From Epiperipatus broadwayi (Eukaryota; Onychophora; Udeonychophora; Euonychophora; Peripatidae): DNA of 64,000 nucleotides. The notes under the pieces are model-generated. The model saw only the letters and a program-made list of their open reading frames with translations, was not told the origin of the DNA and did no database searches. Every line of letters starts with the position of its first letter. Position 1 is the first letter of the stretch. A program made the translations under genes and the position numbers. Shown in pieces: positions 11,284 to 22,705 of the stretch. Where the stretch lies: NCBI GenBank assembly GCA_028023455.1, contig JAQFVV010000002.1, forward strand, positions 31,629,725 through 31,693,724, read 5' to 3'.

Positions 11284-13880
11284 ATATAAATGATGAAGTA
11301 ATTTTTTCTTATATACGCCATTAAATGCCAAATAATAAATTAAGAAAAAATAAATCTGCTATGAACTACTGTGCAATGTATTCTGGCTAAATTAACATTG
11401 CCATAGGACTTGAGTGCTATAGCCCTACCATAGAAGCATGATGAGATCTATTTGCCTATATAATGCCTAAAGAAATACCAAGTGTCCTACAATAAGTGTC
11501 TAGATGGATCCAGAAGGGAAGCAACTGCAGAAAATGGAAACATCATTTCAAATTTGTTGTAAATGAATTCTAGCAGATAATGAATGACTTACCAAAAAAG
11601 GATGATCCAAAGAGAGATAGACTGTATCCATAAGAGACATTATTGCCAAAATCATGGACATTTACCAAGATGAAATAATGAATGTTTTGATTTATTATGT
11701 ATTTTTTATATATGCTTGTAAAAATTCTAGTTTTGTTTTATCTCCATACTTGGAAGCTTAAATGTATCTATAACTTGGAAGAGTCCATTATAATTGAAAG
11801 CAACAAAATGAAGGGGGGGGAATTATTAAGTTAGACAAAATATTATTTTTATGTTAAATAAAGTTTAGGTTAGCTTTTCCTCTGTAGTAACTTCACATTT
11901 GATCATCACCACTATGGTATGAATGAGATAAGATTTTTTTCATACTATTCCATATTAAACACATACATTACATACAGATGTTTGTATTACTTTTTTATTG
12001 TTAACTAACAATTGTTTACCTTTATTTTTTGGGATAAATAATTAATATTCTGGCATGGATGCTCTTTCCTATCAACTTTAGGGAATTGTACATAGGTACG
12101 GAGGTCAACAAGGAAGATGGAACATCAGTAAATAGAATAGGATGACAAGGCTATTATGGATATACTTGTATAATATCATAAATTAGTTAGTCAACTTCAC
12201 AGTCAATTTAATAAGAGATTTTTTTATTTTGCTTTGTAAGTAATTAGTGCCTTGTTATGTACTTCTATCATGGGTAAGGGTTGGAATAGTGAAAACATTT
12301 AATTGCTGATATGGTAAAAATGCATTCTTGACATGCACTATTATATTATTTTACCATGTTTAAAAGTTTTGAATTTTTATTTTGGCATTTAATAAACATT
12401 GTTAACTTGAGTTTCATTAATATTGTCTTTAGTTTATCACAATCATTTATACATTCATTCGCTGACTTATAACCAGATATATCTACATATACATACATTT
12501 CATTCTTATGTAGTAATATAGTAATATGTTTGGATGGATCTTCAAATCAACTGGAATCTTTATAGAGATAAGGTAGTTGCTATCCAGTGTAAATTCATCC
12601 CTGAAAAGAGTCAAAGGCAGAATTCTCCATGTTCGAATACTGAGGTATAATGGAATCCAAAAAAGGGGTGAGGTGTGGAAGAACAAGCCCAAATTGTATC
12701 TAAATTTAATGTGTAAACTTAGAGCTAGACCATTGAAGATGGATACAATCATAGGTTAGGTACTTCATCACATCATTCTCATCATCCTACCAGAAGACCC
12801 CAGGTCTGACCATAGTAAGACGCATTCCTCTCTTCTGGTGGAAAACTTGGCCATTACATTCTAACACTCAAACTTTAGAGGCATGAAACAGAAGTTACTA
12901 AGGAGGTCTAACCATTGGATTGGTAAATTTTTTAAAAAAATGGATTTTTTTTTAAACTTATTTTTTTGTCAAATTTTCCACAGTATGCAACCCTGATGAA
13001 TTTACTCCAGTAGCAACCAATTGATACACCCAACCATAAAAGGAAAACATCATGTAAAATATTGTATATAAGTTATCTGATCAGAATAAAATGATAAAGT
13101 GAGACCATAAATAAATAATTAACTAAATTAAAATAGGTGTATTAGGCGAATAAAAGGACAGGCTAAAAAAAGTAGGCATTTAAAACAATATATACACAAA
13201 CAAAAAAAATATAGAGAGAAGTTAAATATAAGCACTGAATGGCAAGGACTATCAAAAGGTCCTATAATGTGTATTTATTTATATCTATAAAGAAATAAAT
13301 AACTTTATATTTAACTATTAAAAAAACATTTGATGATAACCAGAAGTGGAAAACATTTATTAAGCATAAACATGAAATGTTCTGAAAAACTACAAAATAG
13401 TAATGATACTGAAATAGAAGGTGGTAGTTTTTGAACTAGGTCAACATAGTTTCTGTAATGTGAGGCAATAGGCAACTCCTCTTTTTTGAAGACTATGCTG
13501 ATGGATGATGACAAGGAAGATGCACTTTTTGGGATAGACCATGTTGGTTAGTCATTGCTTCAATAGGATATACTAAAATATAATGTCTGTATTGTTGATT
13601 AGCTGAACTGACTTAAAATGTAGTCAAATTCATTGCATCAATCAGCCAATACTTGGTAAGGAAATTGTACTTCTGTTCTGATTTCTTCATAATCTGAAGG
13701 CTTGATTCTTAAAATAAATTACAGATTCTTTTATTTTGGTTTACTATGACACTACAATACCCTTGTTTTTAAACCTATTCTATCTTCCAGCTATGTCTGC
13801 AATCAGTATAACATCAGTACAACTTTCCAGAGCCATAGCATACTATGAGGAATTCTAACATCTACAAAGGCTAAACTTGA
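11284..13880. other. non-coding, nothing recognised
   Basis: AT-rich but less extreme than the left end. It contains a G run near 11812 and short frames (such as 12483-12752 minus and its plus shadow at 12577-12759) without recognisable similarity. Some repeat-derived sequence is likely, but I cannot assign it. Confidence 0.45.
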
Positions 13881-14230
13881 AATACTAAGTAGAAAACTGC
13901 ATCTACGAAATACCGTGTGAATGTGGAAAAATTTATATTGGTGAGATTAGTCATCCTATTAAAAAGTGATTGCAAGAACACAAACTGATGATTAGAAAAT
14001 AGAAAATAGATGTCTCTAAGGTAGCAGATCATGTATGTACCAATGAACATATATTCAATTGGGAAAATACAAAAAATTTAAATAGAGAAGGAAAGGTGCA
14101 ATGGCAAACAATCCCATAAGTCACTCTAGTGTGACTATACATAATGTACCAAAATCACTAATCAACTTTGCTCTTAGGAAAAAGTGGAGAAATCAGGAGG
14201 AACCTCATGGATAAGTATATTAAATTTCTA
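13880..14230 (+). pseudogene. Penelope-like element, decayed GIY-YIG endonuclease domain
   Basis: Reading through stops on the plus strand, 13900-13965 encodes CIYEIPCECGKIYIGEI. This matches the CxCG-x-YIGE signature at the start of the GIY-YIG endonuclease of Penelope-like retroelements. A downstream HVCTNEHIF segment and a C-terminal stretch (NNPISHSSVTIHN) follow. In-frame stops, for example after HPIKK, show it is dead. The reverse transcriptase is not visible upstream, so this is a 5'-truncated copy. The same C-terminal stretch recurs at 54.6 kb. Confidence 0.7.
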
Positions 14231-14235
14231 CTGAC

Positions 14236-14420
14236 TATTGCCTTTGGCAGGATGGCTCAGTTGGTTAGAGCATTACTTTAGAATTTAATATTCAAGAATC
14301 TAAGATTCCAGGTTCAGTTCCCATGCTAGTACTGTCACTGGTCAGACCAGCAACACCTGAAAGGGGGGGGGGATAATACTGCTTGAAACATTATGTGATT
14401 ACTAACAGTTGATGTATTTA
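14236..14420 (+). repeat. tRNA-like (SINE-type) segment at the end of a PLE copy
   Basis: GGATGGCTCAGTTGGTTAGAG (from about 14250) matches a tRNA A box, with a perfect GCTC/GAGC D stem. GGTTCAGTTCC (about 14312-14322) matches a B box. The space between them is longer than in a true tRNA, and the acceptor stem is absent. It is followed by a CAGCAACACCTGAA motif and a G run. Copies recur at 28.6 and 54.8 kb. Either a tRNA-derived SINE shares the PLE tail, or the PLE carries a Pol III-like segment in its 3' end. It is not a functional tRNA gene. Confidence 0.6.
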
Positions 14421-16563
14421 AAATATTTAAACAAAGTTAAATTTTTCTAAAGACATTCAATACTCTTATTAGATGATGGAAATAGTTCAATATATATACA
14501 ACTATATCAGAATATGTTTCTGAATATATAAAAAGCTTTCAAATTATTGTTAAGTTTTATTATTTTTCGTTTAATTGAAAAGCAGTCTTAATTTCATATG
14601 ATTTATTTTGAAAACAACTTTTAATTACTTTCGTAATTGATGCTTTTAGAATAAAATTTGAATTTTTAAAGCATTACATTATGTTTCCATAATTTAAGAT
14701 AAACTTAATTATCTTTAATACGAGTGTCTTTTTAAAAAATCATTAGTATAAATCAACAATTATCACTATAAATCCAAAACCTTTACTTCTATATCTTAAA
14801 TATATAGGTAGTTTGGGACTGACCAAAATAGACCCCATAAACTGAAGCTATTTGTGTTTATAAGGAATCCCTTCCTTGCTTTCTATTAGCCCATATTAAA
14901 GTAAGTGATTTTTGTAAGCTATTGTTCTAAATTCATTTTTGTTGAAATAAATGGTTATTTAAATTTTATCCAGAATATTAAGTATTTGACACACATATTT
15001 CTTATTAATAAATTGAACAATCTTTTATTTATTTGGTCTTTTAATTATCTATTAATTTCTTTGGTTGTAAGAAATAATAGTGATATAATCATCTGAGAGA
15101 CTGAGTTACCTTTCTAATTCTTTGCTATTTCTCAACTCCAATAACTCTCATTTGTTTATCCGCTTTGGGATGTAATTCATGTTCATCACAATATACATAT
15201 ATATGTAAATGAGTAATGATTGATAATTTCTTAGTAATATCAAAAGGTTAATGGTTATATCTATTTACATGGAAAATACCACCTCATTTTTATTCTTTTA
15301 TAATAACAATACATGGAAATATTTAATTCAGTATATATATATATATATATACGTGTGTGTGTGTGTGGAAATGAATTTATATAATGTGATGCATCAGTAT
15401 TATAAAATTGTATATGATGTTATATAACATGAAAGATAAAAATAAAATTCTGCCTTTAACAACTCATCCTGAAGGGGGGTGGGGTGCTTTCTAATAATGT
15501 TTTATTGTGAAACAGTGAAGACAAGTTTTTAATTACCAGGCGTGCTAACAGGTGGCAGTTTTCAATTTCATTTTATCGTCTAGTTAAGAATATAGCTAAA
15601 TACATATTTTCTAAATAATATTGGGTACTTATTAGCTATAGACTATATATGAAAATTTCAAACCTGACCATGGAAAACATCAAGTTTAAGTGTCCTGAAT
15701 TTGAACCCAGGTCATGGTTATGATAAACGAATGCATTATCATTGTACCAAAAGGATTATAATATCACTTTTTATATATAAATTCCAAGATAAATCTCAAA
15801 TTGGCATTCATATAAGAAAGGAGTATTATTTACAAGTTTATTTAAATGATATTTTGAGATACTTTGTAAATGATCATAATACCATTTTTGGACTTGATTG
15901 TTCCTTAACTAGATTCTTATTATCAGTATTATAAATTAGATAAGTTATGGTTTATTTATGGGCTTGGTAAAATTATTATATAAAGTTCATTCATTAGTTT
16001 GAAGCAATTTATTTCTATATAAATCGTAGAATTATTTGTTGTCTTTTCAACATTAGGAACAAAATTGAATTGCACTATAACTGTGTGTGGTTCTTTCAGG
16101 AGAATTCTTCCCCATAATTTACTTTATAAAAAAATGATGCCTTTAAAATCCAACCTGCAAACTAAAAGATATTCCTGTTTATGAATTTGAAAATTTCTAT
16201 TCTCAGAATTACAGCACCTGATAAATATATATTTGAATACAATTTATATTTAAATATGATTTTAAATGCTGTATTTATAAACTACTTTCATTCTCTAATG
16301 TTTTAAGTACCCTTTTGTAAAATGTTAACTATCTTTTTCCTATTAGTAATCCTTATGTTAATTACAATTCCCCATTCCTTGTTTTGTTTTTTAATGCAGA
16401 TAAATTTTTCATAGCAAAATCCTTTTTTTTTAGTAAATTAATTTGTTAATCCAAATCAATGTATTAAGGTATCTATCTATTAGCTATTATTACAAATAGT
16501 AGCTAAAATATTACTTTAAAAATTATCATACTAAATAGACTTTTGACAGACTTAAATGTTATT
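14421..16563. other. non-coding, nothing recognised
   Basis: AT-rich sequence with a compound (TA)n(TG)n microsatellite near 15330-15366. Short frames (14905-15096 and 15701-15934 plus) are of low complexity or unsupported. No gene is seen. Confidence 0.5.
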
Positions 16564-16571
16564 ATATAGAC

Positions 16572-17232
16572 CAGGGTGGTCAAGATGTCAACTGGTTTGA
16601 CAAGTCAACTGCAAGAACTCTGGAAGTTGACTGCAAAATTGACATGAACATTGACAACTTATAGTAATAAATTCAGAATTGATTTGAATATAAAAAATAA
16701 AAAAGTAAAAATTCAAAATTATTCTCATTTAAAAATAGTTAAATTTAAAATAACACCTGTTGTGATTGTCGATCTCAAAAATAAACCTAGGTTGGAAGAA
16801 GCTGAAAAGAATTAAATTATTTTTGTGTAATGCTGGAGCCAAAATTCTTAGAAATATTTAATTGCCATTGTCCTGAGGAGAAATTGAAATACTAGAGGGA
16901 GCTGGGGTAATTTAATAATAGTCATAGTAAAATGTCTTCGACAATTTGTATCTTATAGAAAAAAAATCAATAGTCATAAGTATCTTCTATAAACCTCACC
17001 AATATTTGTGAGTACCTAAAAAGCCCTTATATATAAAAACACTATTCATAAGTACATTTTTAAAAAACCAGGACTTCGAACTGTTATTTTTTTTCCATTC
17101 CAGTTTTCATTCTGACAAAAATAACATTTTTTTCTAATTTCCGGTTCAAACCCCTGAAAAAGATGTAATCACCCTCAGGTATACTTTCACCAAAAATGAT
17201 GTCTCCAATATCTAAAAGATTGGTCATCCCTG
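16572..17232. mobile_element. small non-autonomous hAT-like element (661 bp)
   Basis: Left end CAGGGTGGTCAAGAT, right end (reverse complement) CAGGGATGACCAATCT: short imperfect terminal inverted repeats of the CAGGG type common in hAT transposons. The flanks are ATATAGAC (16564-16571) and ATATAAAC (17233-17240), an 8-bp target duplication with one mismatch, as hAT insertion makes. No transposase can be seen inside, so it is a MITE-like copy moved in trans. The left part repeats GTCAACTG-like words. Confidence 0.65.
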
Positions 17233-17240
17233 ATATAAAC

Positions 17241-17808
17241 CATTAAAATAATATTTGTTAAAAATTGTGTTTAAAATATAACTGTATATTTGATGATTAA
17301 AAAAGAGATGAAAAAGTGTAGACTTCTGAAATATAAATTTTGAGATTAAATAAATATGAAATAATTGAAGGGAAGTTCAGGTACTGAAACTGCCAGAACC
17401 AAAATCCATCTGAGGTCATTACTCCAGAAACTGAAACTATCCAATGCTGTAATTCATGCAGGTGGAAATAAGGTACAAGAATAGGATTTGTAATGTTGAG
17501 GTGAGATAGAAAGTAAATGGAAAAAGAAATCATTGTTAAAGAAATTGGTAAAAAGATAATATGAATTAAAGGAAGGGATTAGCTATCTATGTGTGTATAA
17601 TGGAATGGAGCATTGGTCAGATAGATTTGGTTTCAGTTATCGATATGCAGAACCGTTTTTTTAAATAAATGGTTAATAATATATATAATTCAATATGTCT
17701 ATCAGAACCAGGATAATGAGGTAAATTTAACACATGCCTCAGGGGTATAATGGAAAATGGCATCAAACTGGTGAAAAATAAAAATTAACAAATAAAAAAT
17801 AAAAATCC
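17241..17808. other. non-coding flank of LTR element A
   Basis: The open minus frame at 17297-17533 has no recognisable similarity. No gene is supported before the target site of LTR element A. Confidence 0.45.
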
Positions 17809-17812
17809 ACGT

Positions 17813-20414
17813 TGAAGCAGTCAGATCTGAGTTCGATCCTAGCTTCATGTTATTTACCCTAATACTAACCTTAAATTTCCGATGCAATGGGGCTTTATAC
17901 GTTCAATCCACGCTAATTTCCATAATGAATAACTTGTTTCAAATACGTAGTAAAATTAATTAGTTTAGTTTAAATTGGATCAATTCTCTAAATAAATTCA
18001 TGATAAAATGTTCATGAATTTACATATATTAAATTGCCTGGATTGTGCGTATATATGTTTGTAAATATTAAATATATATAATTGTTCGAAAGTTTCATTG
18101 CGTCGGGAATACTTGTTTTTTTTACTTTTAAATAATTTGTAAAGTTTTGCGATTAAAAGCTACATTCCTTCCAAAGGCTTTCAAATTCTCAAAAACAACA
18201 GTAAAGTTTTATTAATAAAAAAAAGATAAGAATTCAATTTTTAATTAGAATCATTTCAGACTTTAAGAATTCATTTTCTAATTAGGAAAGGAATTCAAAA
18301 ATTAGTTTGAAAGCCTTATCGAAGGAATGTTTCTGAAAACAACTAATTATAAAAAAAAAAGATTGATAATAAAATGAGCGCTAGCCGGAGGCATCAGTGA
18401 ACAGTAGATATATAGCCCTGAAAAGTAAAGAAAAAAACTAGCTTTGTTGTAGAGTAGTGCAGTGAACTCTGTGCGTATAAAAATTGTATTTCATCATGAT
18501 AGAGGGCTAGAACATCAGGAATCTGGCTATGGTTCCTAAAGTCCCGAGAAATCTTCACTGGAGCTGTTGAACCTTTTCCGGATCGATCATTCTGCTAAAA
18601 TTATGGAGGCTACTAAAATGCGGTTCCAATAATCAATCAATGGTGCCTACGTTTTCAACAACTTGGAGGAGTAACTTAAGGACAAGCACGGAATGGTAAT
18701 ATGAACGTTAAACTTTCTGGCCAGTTCGAACTTTATTTTATACTCCTTCTTTTTAAGAGCTCTTTTATTCTTTAATGTAAATCTTTGTAACACCTTTTAT
18801 TCATGCTACTGTAAATTTATCTCGTAATTCTTTAAATCTCTAGTCTTTAAACTTTTTCTTTTCTTACTTGGCGGTTCATTTAATATATATATTTGTGTGC
18901 TTTATTAATGTCGTATTTAAAATTATATGCCAATAATTTTTCGACTCGATGAGCTCCTTGGTTCTATTTGCCTCACGCAAATAATATAATACAAATTTTA
19001 AATAGTTATTCTCGCCCATTAGAACTAAACTTATAAGTTCTATTAATCATCGAGTCGAAAGAAAATATTATATGTTTACTATTTTTATAATTAGCTAATC
19101 ATAAATTATTTGCTCCGTTTTTCACCTATGTCCCCACCTCCTAAGTTACAAGTGTTTATATACTCACGTAATGTTAAAATGTTATTTCTTGCTTCACTAA
19201 TATTGATTTATTTATCCATATATATATATATATTTAAAATGTTTTGCAAAAAGGTCGATAAAGGGTTAAATGTATTTTAATTCCACTTTTGTTATTTTAT
19301 ATCAATATTCAGGAAGGGCACGATATTAGGGCATAATTAATATAGTTTATAAATGTTTTAAAATAGTTCGATAAAAGCTCGTTTGACTTTAATTAATTGG
19401 TCAAGTCATCACGTAGAGCATTCTACATGGGTTTTATTTTTCAACGATGACTATCAAGTCATCATCATCAAATGTTGCTGACGTAGGGCCATCTTCCGCT
19501 CCGTTAGGCTGGTCGGTGATCATCTTCTCTTATTTAAATTTCTCGAGGAAGAAAGTACTTCCTTTCCGATTCATTAGTCAAAGGGCGTAAGACTTGCCAA
19601 ATGCAAGCCACCATAGGACTTCGATCATCGACTAGCGATCATCTTTCAATTTTACTCTCTGCCTTGTAATTCGTCAGTACCATTGCATCTTTGTTCCGGT
19701 AAAACCCGCTCCGTGCTCGTAATTCGTGATGAAGTGATTTAAATTAAAGTCGAACCAATTCTCAAATATATTTAGTTTAAATCAGTTTTCAAATCAAGAT
19801 TAAAGTTATGCCTTAAAATACGTTTTGCTCTTCATGAATAGATTTCCGAATGTGAAAATAAATTTCACATTCCACCGTAATAAAATTAGAACAATCATTT
19901 CCGTTCTTAATGAATACCTTTATCTGCCTTTATATTTCTCGTTGGGGGCATAGACATAGAATCCCATGTTGTGTAATACTTGTTGGCATATGATAAGGAC
20001 CGCCACTCTTATTATATTTATAAATTCTTTTAAAGACTAGAGGTAACTAATGCGATCTATATTTTATTGAACAAAACAAATTATTATTATTATTAAATAT
20101 TGTCTAACATACTTGGTTTCTTAGTTCATCATTCTTTTTATAATTATTTAAATGTTCCTACCCGCTATCTGTGTTGGCAACCCGAACATACATATGATTT
20201 GATTTAAAAAGTATTCAAAGTAATTAATTATTAGATATTCGTGTCAGTGCAAGGGTCTCTAGTCCTCACCAACCGTTGAACTAGTTCTTGGCGCATAGCA
20301 CTGTGCCGTCGATTTCTGCTATCTGAGCTGTTAAGTTGGGTTTGAATTCAGTTTTGGTTAAGCTGAGTTTGAATCCGATTTGACTTGCGGTGGTGGTGGA
20401 TTTCGACCGGTACA
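17813..20414 (+). repeat. 5' LTR of element A
   Basis: 2602-bp LTR with TG...CA ends. A TATA box (TATAAAAATTG, 18476-18486) lies about 660 bp in, with a GC-richer stretch downstream rich in TGATCATC- and TCATCATC-like words (about 19440-19640). No convincing ORF: the frame at 20281-20466 minus crosses the LTR edge and is chance. Confidence 0.93.
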
Positions 20415-20426
20415 TGGTTATGTTTT

Positions 20427-20450
20427 TGGCTGCCCAATCGTTGGGGCTCG
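20427..20450 (+). other. primer-binding-like site of element A
   Basis: TGGCTGCCCAATCGTTGGGG starts 12 bp after the LTR end. It parallels the primer-site region of element B and the site at 40.92 kb (GGCGCC core, then GGGGCTCG or similar). The 12-bp offset is larger than usual, so the exact primer tRNA is uncertain. Confidence 0.45.
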
Positions 20451-21804
20451 ACTTAATAAACCCCACACATGCCCTGGAGATTAGAATTGTGATTTTAGTT
20501 ACTCAGTTAATTGAAATCCCAATAAAGTAAATGTTTCTGTAGAGTGATATTTTTTTTAAAAAAAAAAGTGTTATATATATACTGAAATGATTTAATAAAT
20601 TAAAATATCATTTTCTAATTCTTTCTTATAAAAATGTTTTCAAGATTTTTTTTTTTTAAATGATCGTTCAGTAAAAGATTCGTTAGTTAAAATAATTATT
20701 CATATGTATATATATATTAATTATACGTGTACTATATCAGTATATATATTATACGTTTGTGTTATACGCGTTCGTGACAATAGGAAAAATATCGTTAGCA
20801 AAGTTGTAAGAGTCCATAGATCAAAGCATTGGGGTAAAAATAAATGAAATGTTTTCTGTGTCAAAATTAATTATGTTTATCTCAGTTGTTATAATTAAAA
20901 ATATCCAATATGATATCATAAAAGTCTTAATTTCAAAGTATTGCTTGCTAGCATATATATTAAATGTTCGCTCCGTATTTCTAGAGTAACCTCAAAGCAG
21001 GTGAAGACCCTTTGTGTACACCAAGCAGCCAGATGCAGTTGGCAAAATGCTTAAATGGTTTGCACGCTTTCATGCTAGCAAGATTTAGAATAATATCACC
21101 AATAAAAGTTCTTGTAATATTAATTTTGAAATTTCTTTGTGTGTGTGAAGCCTCATGCTTAGTAATATTTAAACTCCTATATTTACACTCAGGTCATGAA
21201 CGTGTTAGCTGTTATTAAATAATATTACTCATCATCAATTCAATTGTTTTATTAAAGGTTAAGTCTATCATATGTGGTTTGGGGGTCAATGGGTTATATC
21301 ACATGCCCTATTGATCTCATTTTGCTCACTGGCGCCCATATAAATAAATTTGTCAGCAAATTTGATTGTCAGCACAGTAGTGGGTCAATCGCCATAATAA
21401 AAAACCAAGTGTGTTCAATACAGAATGATTTGTTGTATCTGCTAATACATAATATTTGTATATCACTGTATAGTTTTTTTTTTCAGACATGGGAGAACAG
21501 AACAGTTGAACAAAGGGAAAGTGAATAATGTTTTTTTTTATATATTTTTGAATACATGTCTCACTCAAACAGTAAAATAAAGAGCTAACCAAGAAAACGT
21601 AGGTAAACTAAAAAAAAGGCAGATTACATAGATTGGGGAAATAATATGAAGCAGCTAGTGAAGATTAGGACAATGGACCTGTAGTCAGAGACCTAGTTAA
21701 AATTACTGAAAAAAAATATTTTTAAGCATACAGAGAGTACTATAAGTTGATCTGCAGTGTTCATTATATTGATTGTTTATTACATTATTTTCGTATTTTC
21801 AAAA

Positions 21805-22434
21805 ATGGGAAAAGACACTTTACAAACGATCCTCAGAGAAATGAGAGAAGATCGAAAGGTACTGATGATGATGATGGAAAGGCTGGTAAGGATCGAGGAA
21901 GCACATGGCATCCAAGCCAACTCAAATCTAGAAAATGTAAAGCTTCAGCAAGAAATAAATCCCTCTGAAGCCCCAAAAATAGAAAATGAAGATGATCAGG
22001 CCACACCAAAGGAAGTTGTGGACAGCAAGGAAAATGACAATGGTGAGGATGAGTCCAGATACGAAACAGTGGAAGAAGCGGATATAGATACAGGAAAAGA
22101 AAAAGATGTTCAGACCACTGGTCAAATGAAACTAAAAGTGGAAATGGGACGGATGATGAATCCTCAACTTAGCATGAGGACTTTACAGATGCCATTCCCT
22201 GGAGCCTCAATACAGACTCAAACTTTCAAAGAAGACCCAGGAGAGAACCCCATCGTTCATAGAGATAATGTTAAAGAATTGTTTTTTGTGCATTCGGTCG
22301 CAGAAAAGGCCATAGAACAAATGACAGCAATAGACTATGGGAACTTGACGACAACCAGGGAAGACCAGGACTATGACCATTACAATGCCAGACAGTTAAA
22401 ACAATATGTACCACCTGATCCAGGGAAACAGTAA
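21805..22434 (+). CDS. unidentified (gag-like?) protein of LTR element A
   Basis: The open frame runs from 21757; I prefer the second Met (MGKDTLQTILREM, 21805) because it sits in AAAAATGG, and the first residues of the longer frame are a hydrophobic run typical of AT-rich leader. This gives 209 residues (225 from the upstream Met). The N-terminal ~35 residues form a likely coiled coil (EMREDRKVLMMMMERLVRI). Residues ~50-110 are acidic, Glu/Asp/Lys rich and probably disordered. The C-terminal third (VKELFFVHSVAEKAIEQM, then QLKQYVPPDPGKQ) may be folded. It has higher G+C than its surroundings and no stops, as expected of a recently active gene. I recognise no family. The N-terminal coiled coil and location suggest gag-like or an accessory protein. 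Confidence 0.65.
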   Translation: MGKDTLQTILREMREDRKVLMMMMERLVRIEEAHGIQANSNLENVKLQQEINPSEAPKIENEDDQATPKEVVDSKENDNGEDESRYETVEEADIDTGKEKDVQTTGQMKLKVEMGRMMNPQLSMRTLQMPFPGASIQTQTFKEDPGENPIVHRDNVKELFFVHSVAEKAIEQMTAIDYGNLTTTREDQDYDHYNARQLKQYVPPDPGKQ

Positions 22435-22705
22435 GATAAACTGTAGAGACAGATATATATACAGAAGACCAACTGACATGACCCTAGGAAAATGAAACTT
22501 GATAAACGGACCAATTTTTTTTAAACTTATTATAAGCGGAATATTCAAAAAATTGATCGTAGTGAGACAGGTATAATTTGTAGCTTAGGCAGGTTATATT
22601 ATTCATGCTCATGCTGTTCTCCCAGAGTCTATACACTTATGCAACTATATCCTGTGTAAGTAAAGTCTTTTTTTTTTCATTGTTTTTTTTTGAAGTGAAA
22701 AGAAA

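Noticed and set aside
20281-20466. 61-codon minus frame
   Set aside because: It crosses the LTR edge of element A and the primer-site region; chance frame.
21012-21592. Frames at 21012-21218, 21274-21528 and 21353-21592
   Set aside because: Short frames in the leader of element A with no motif and overlapping on both strands.
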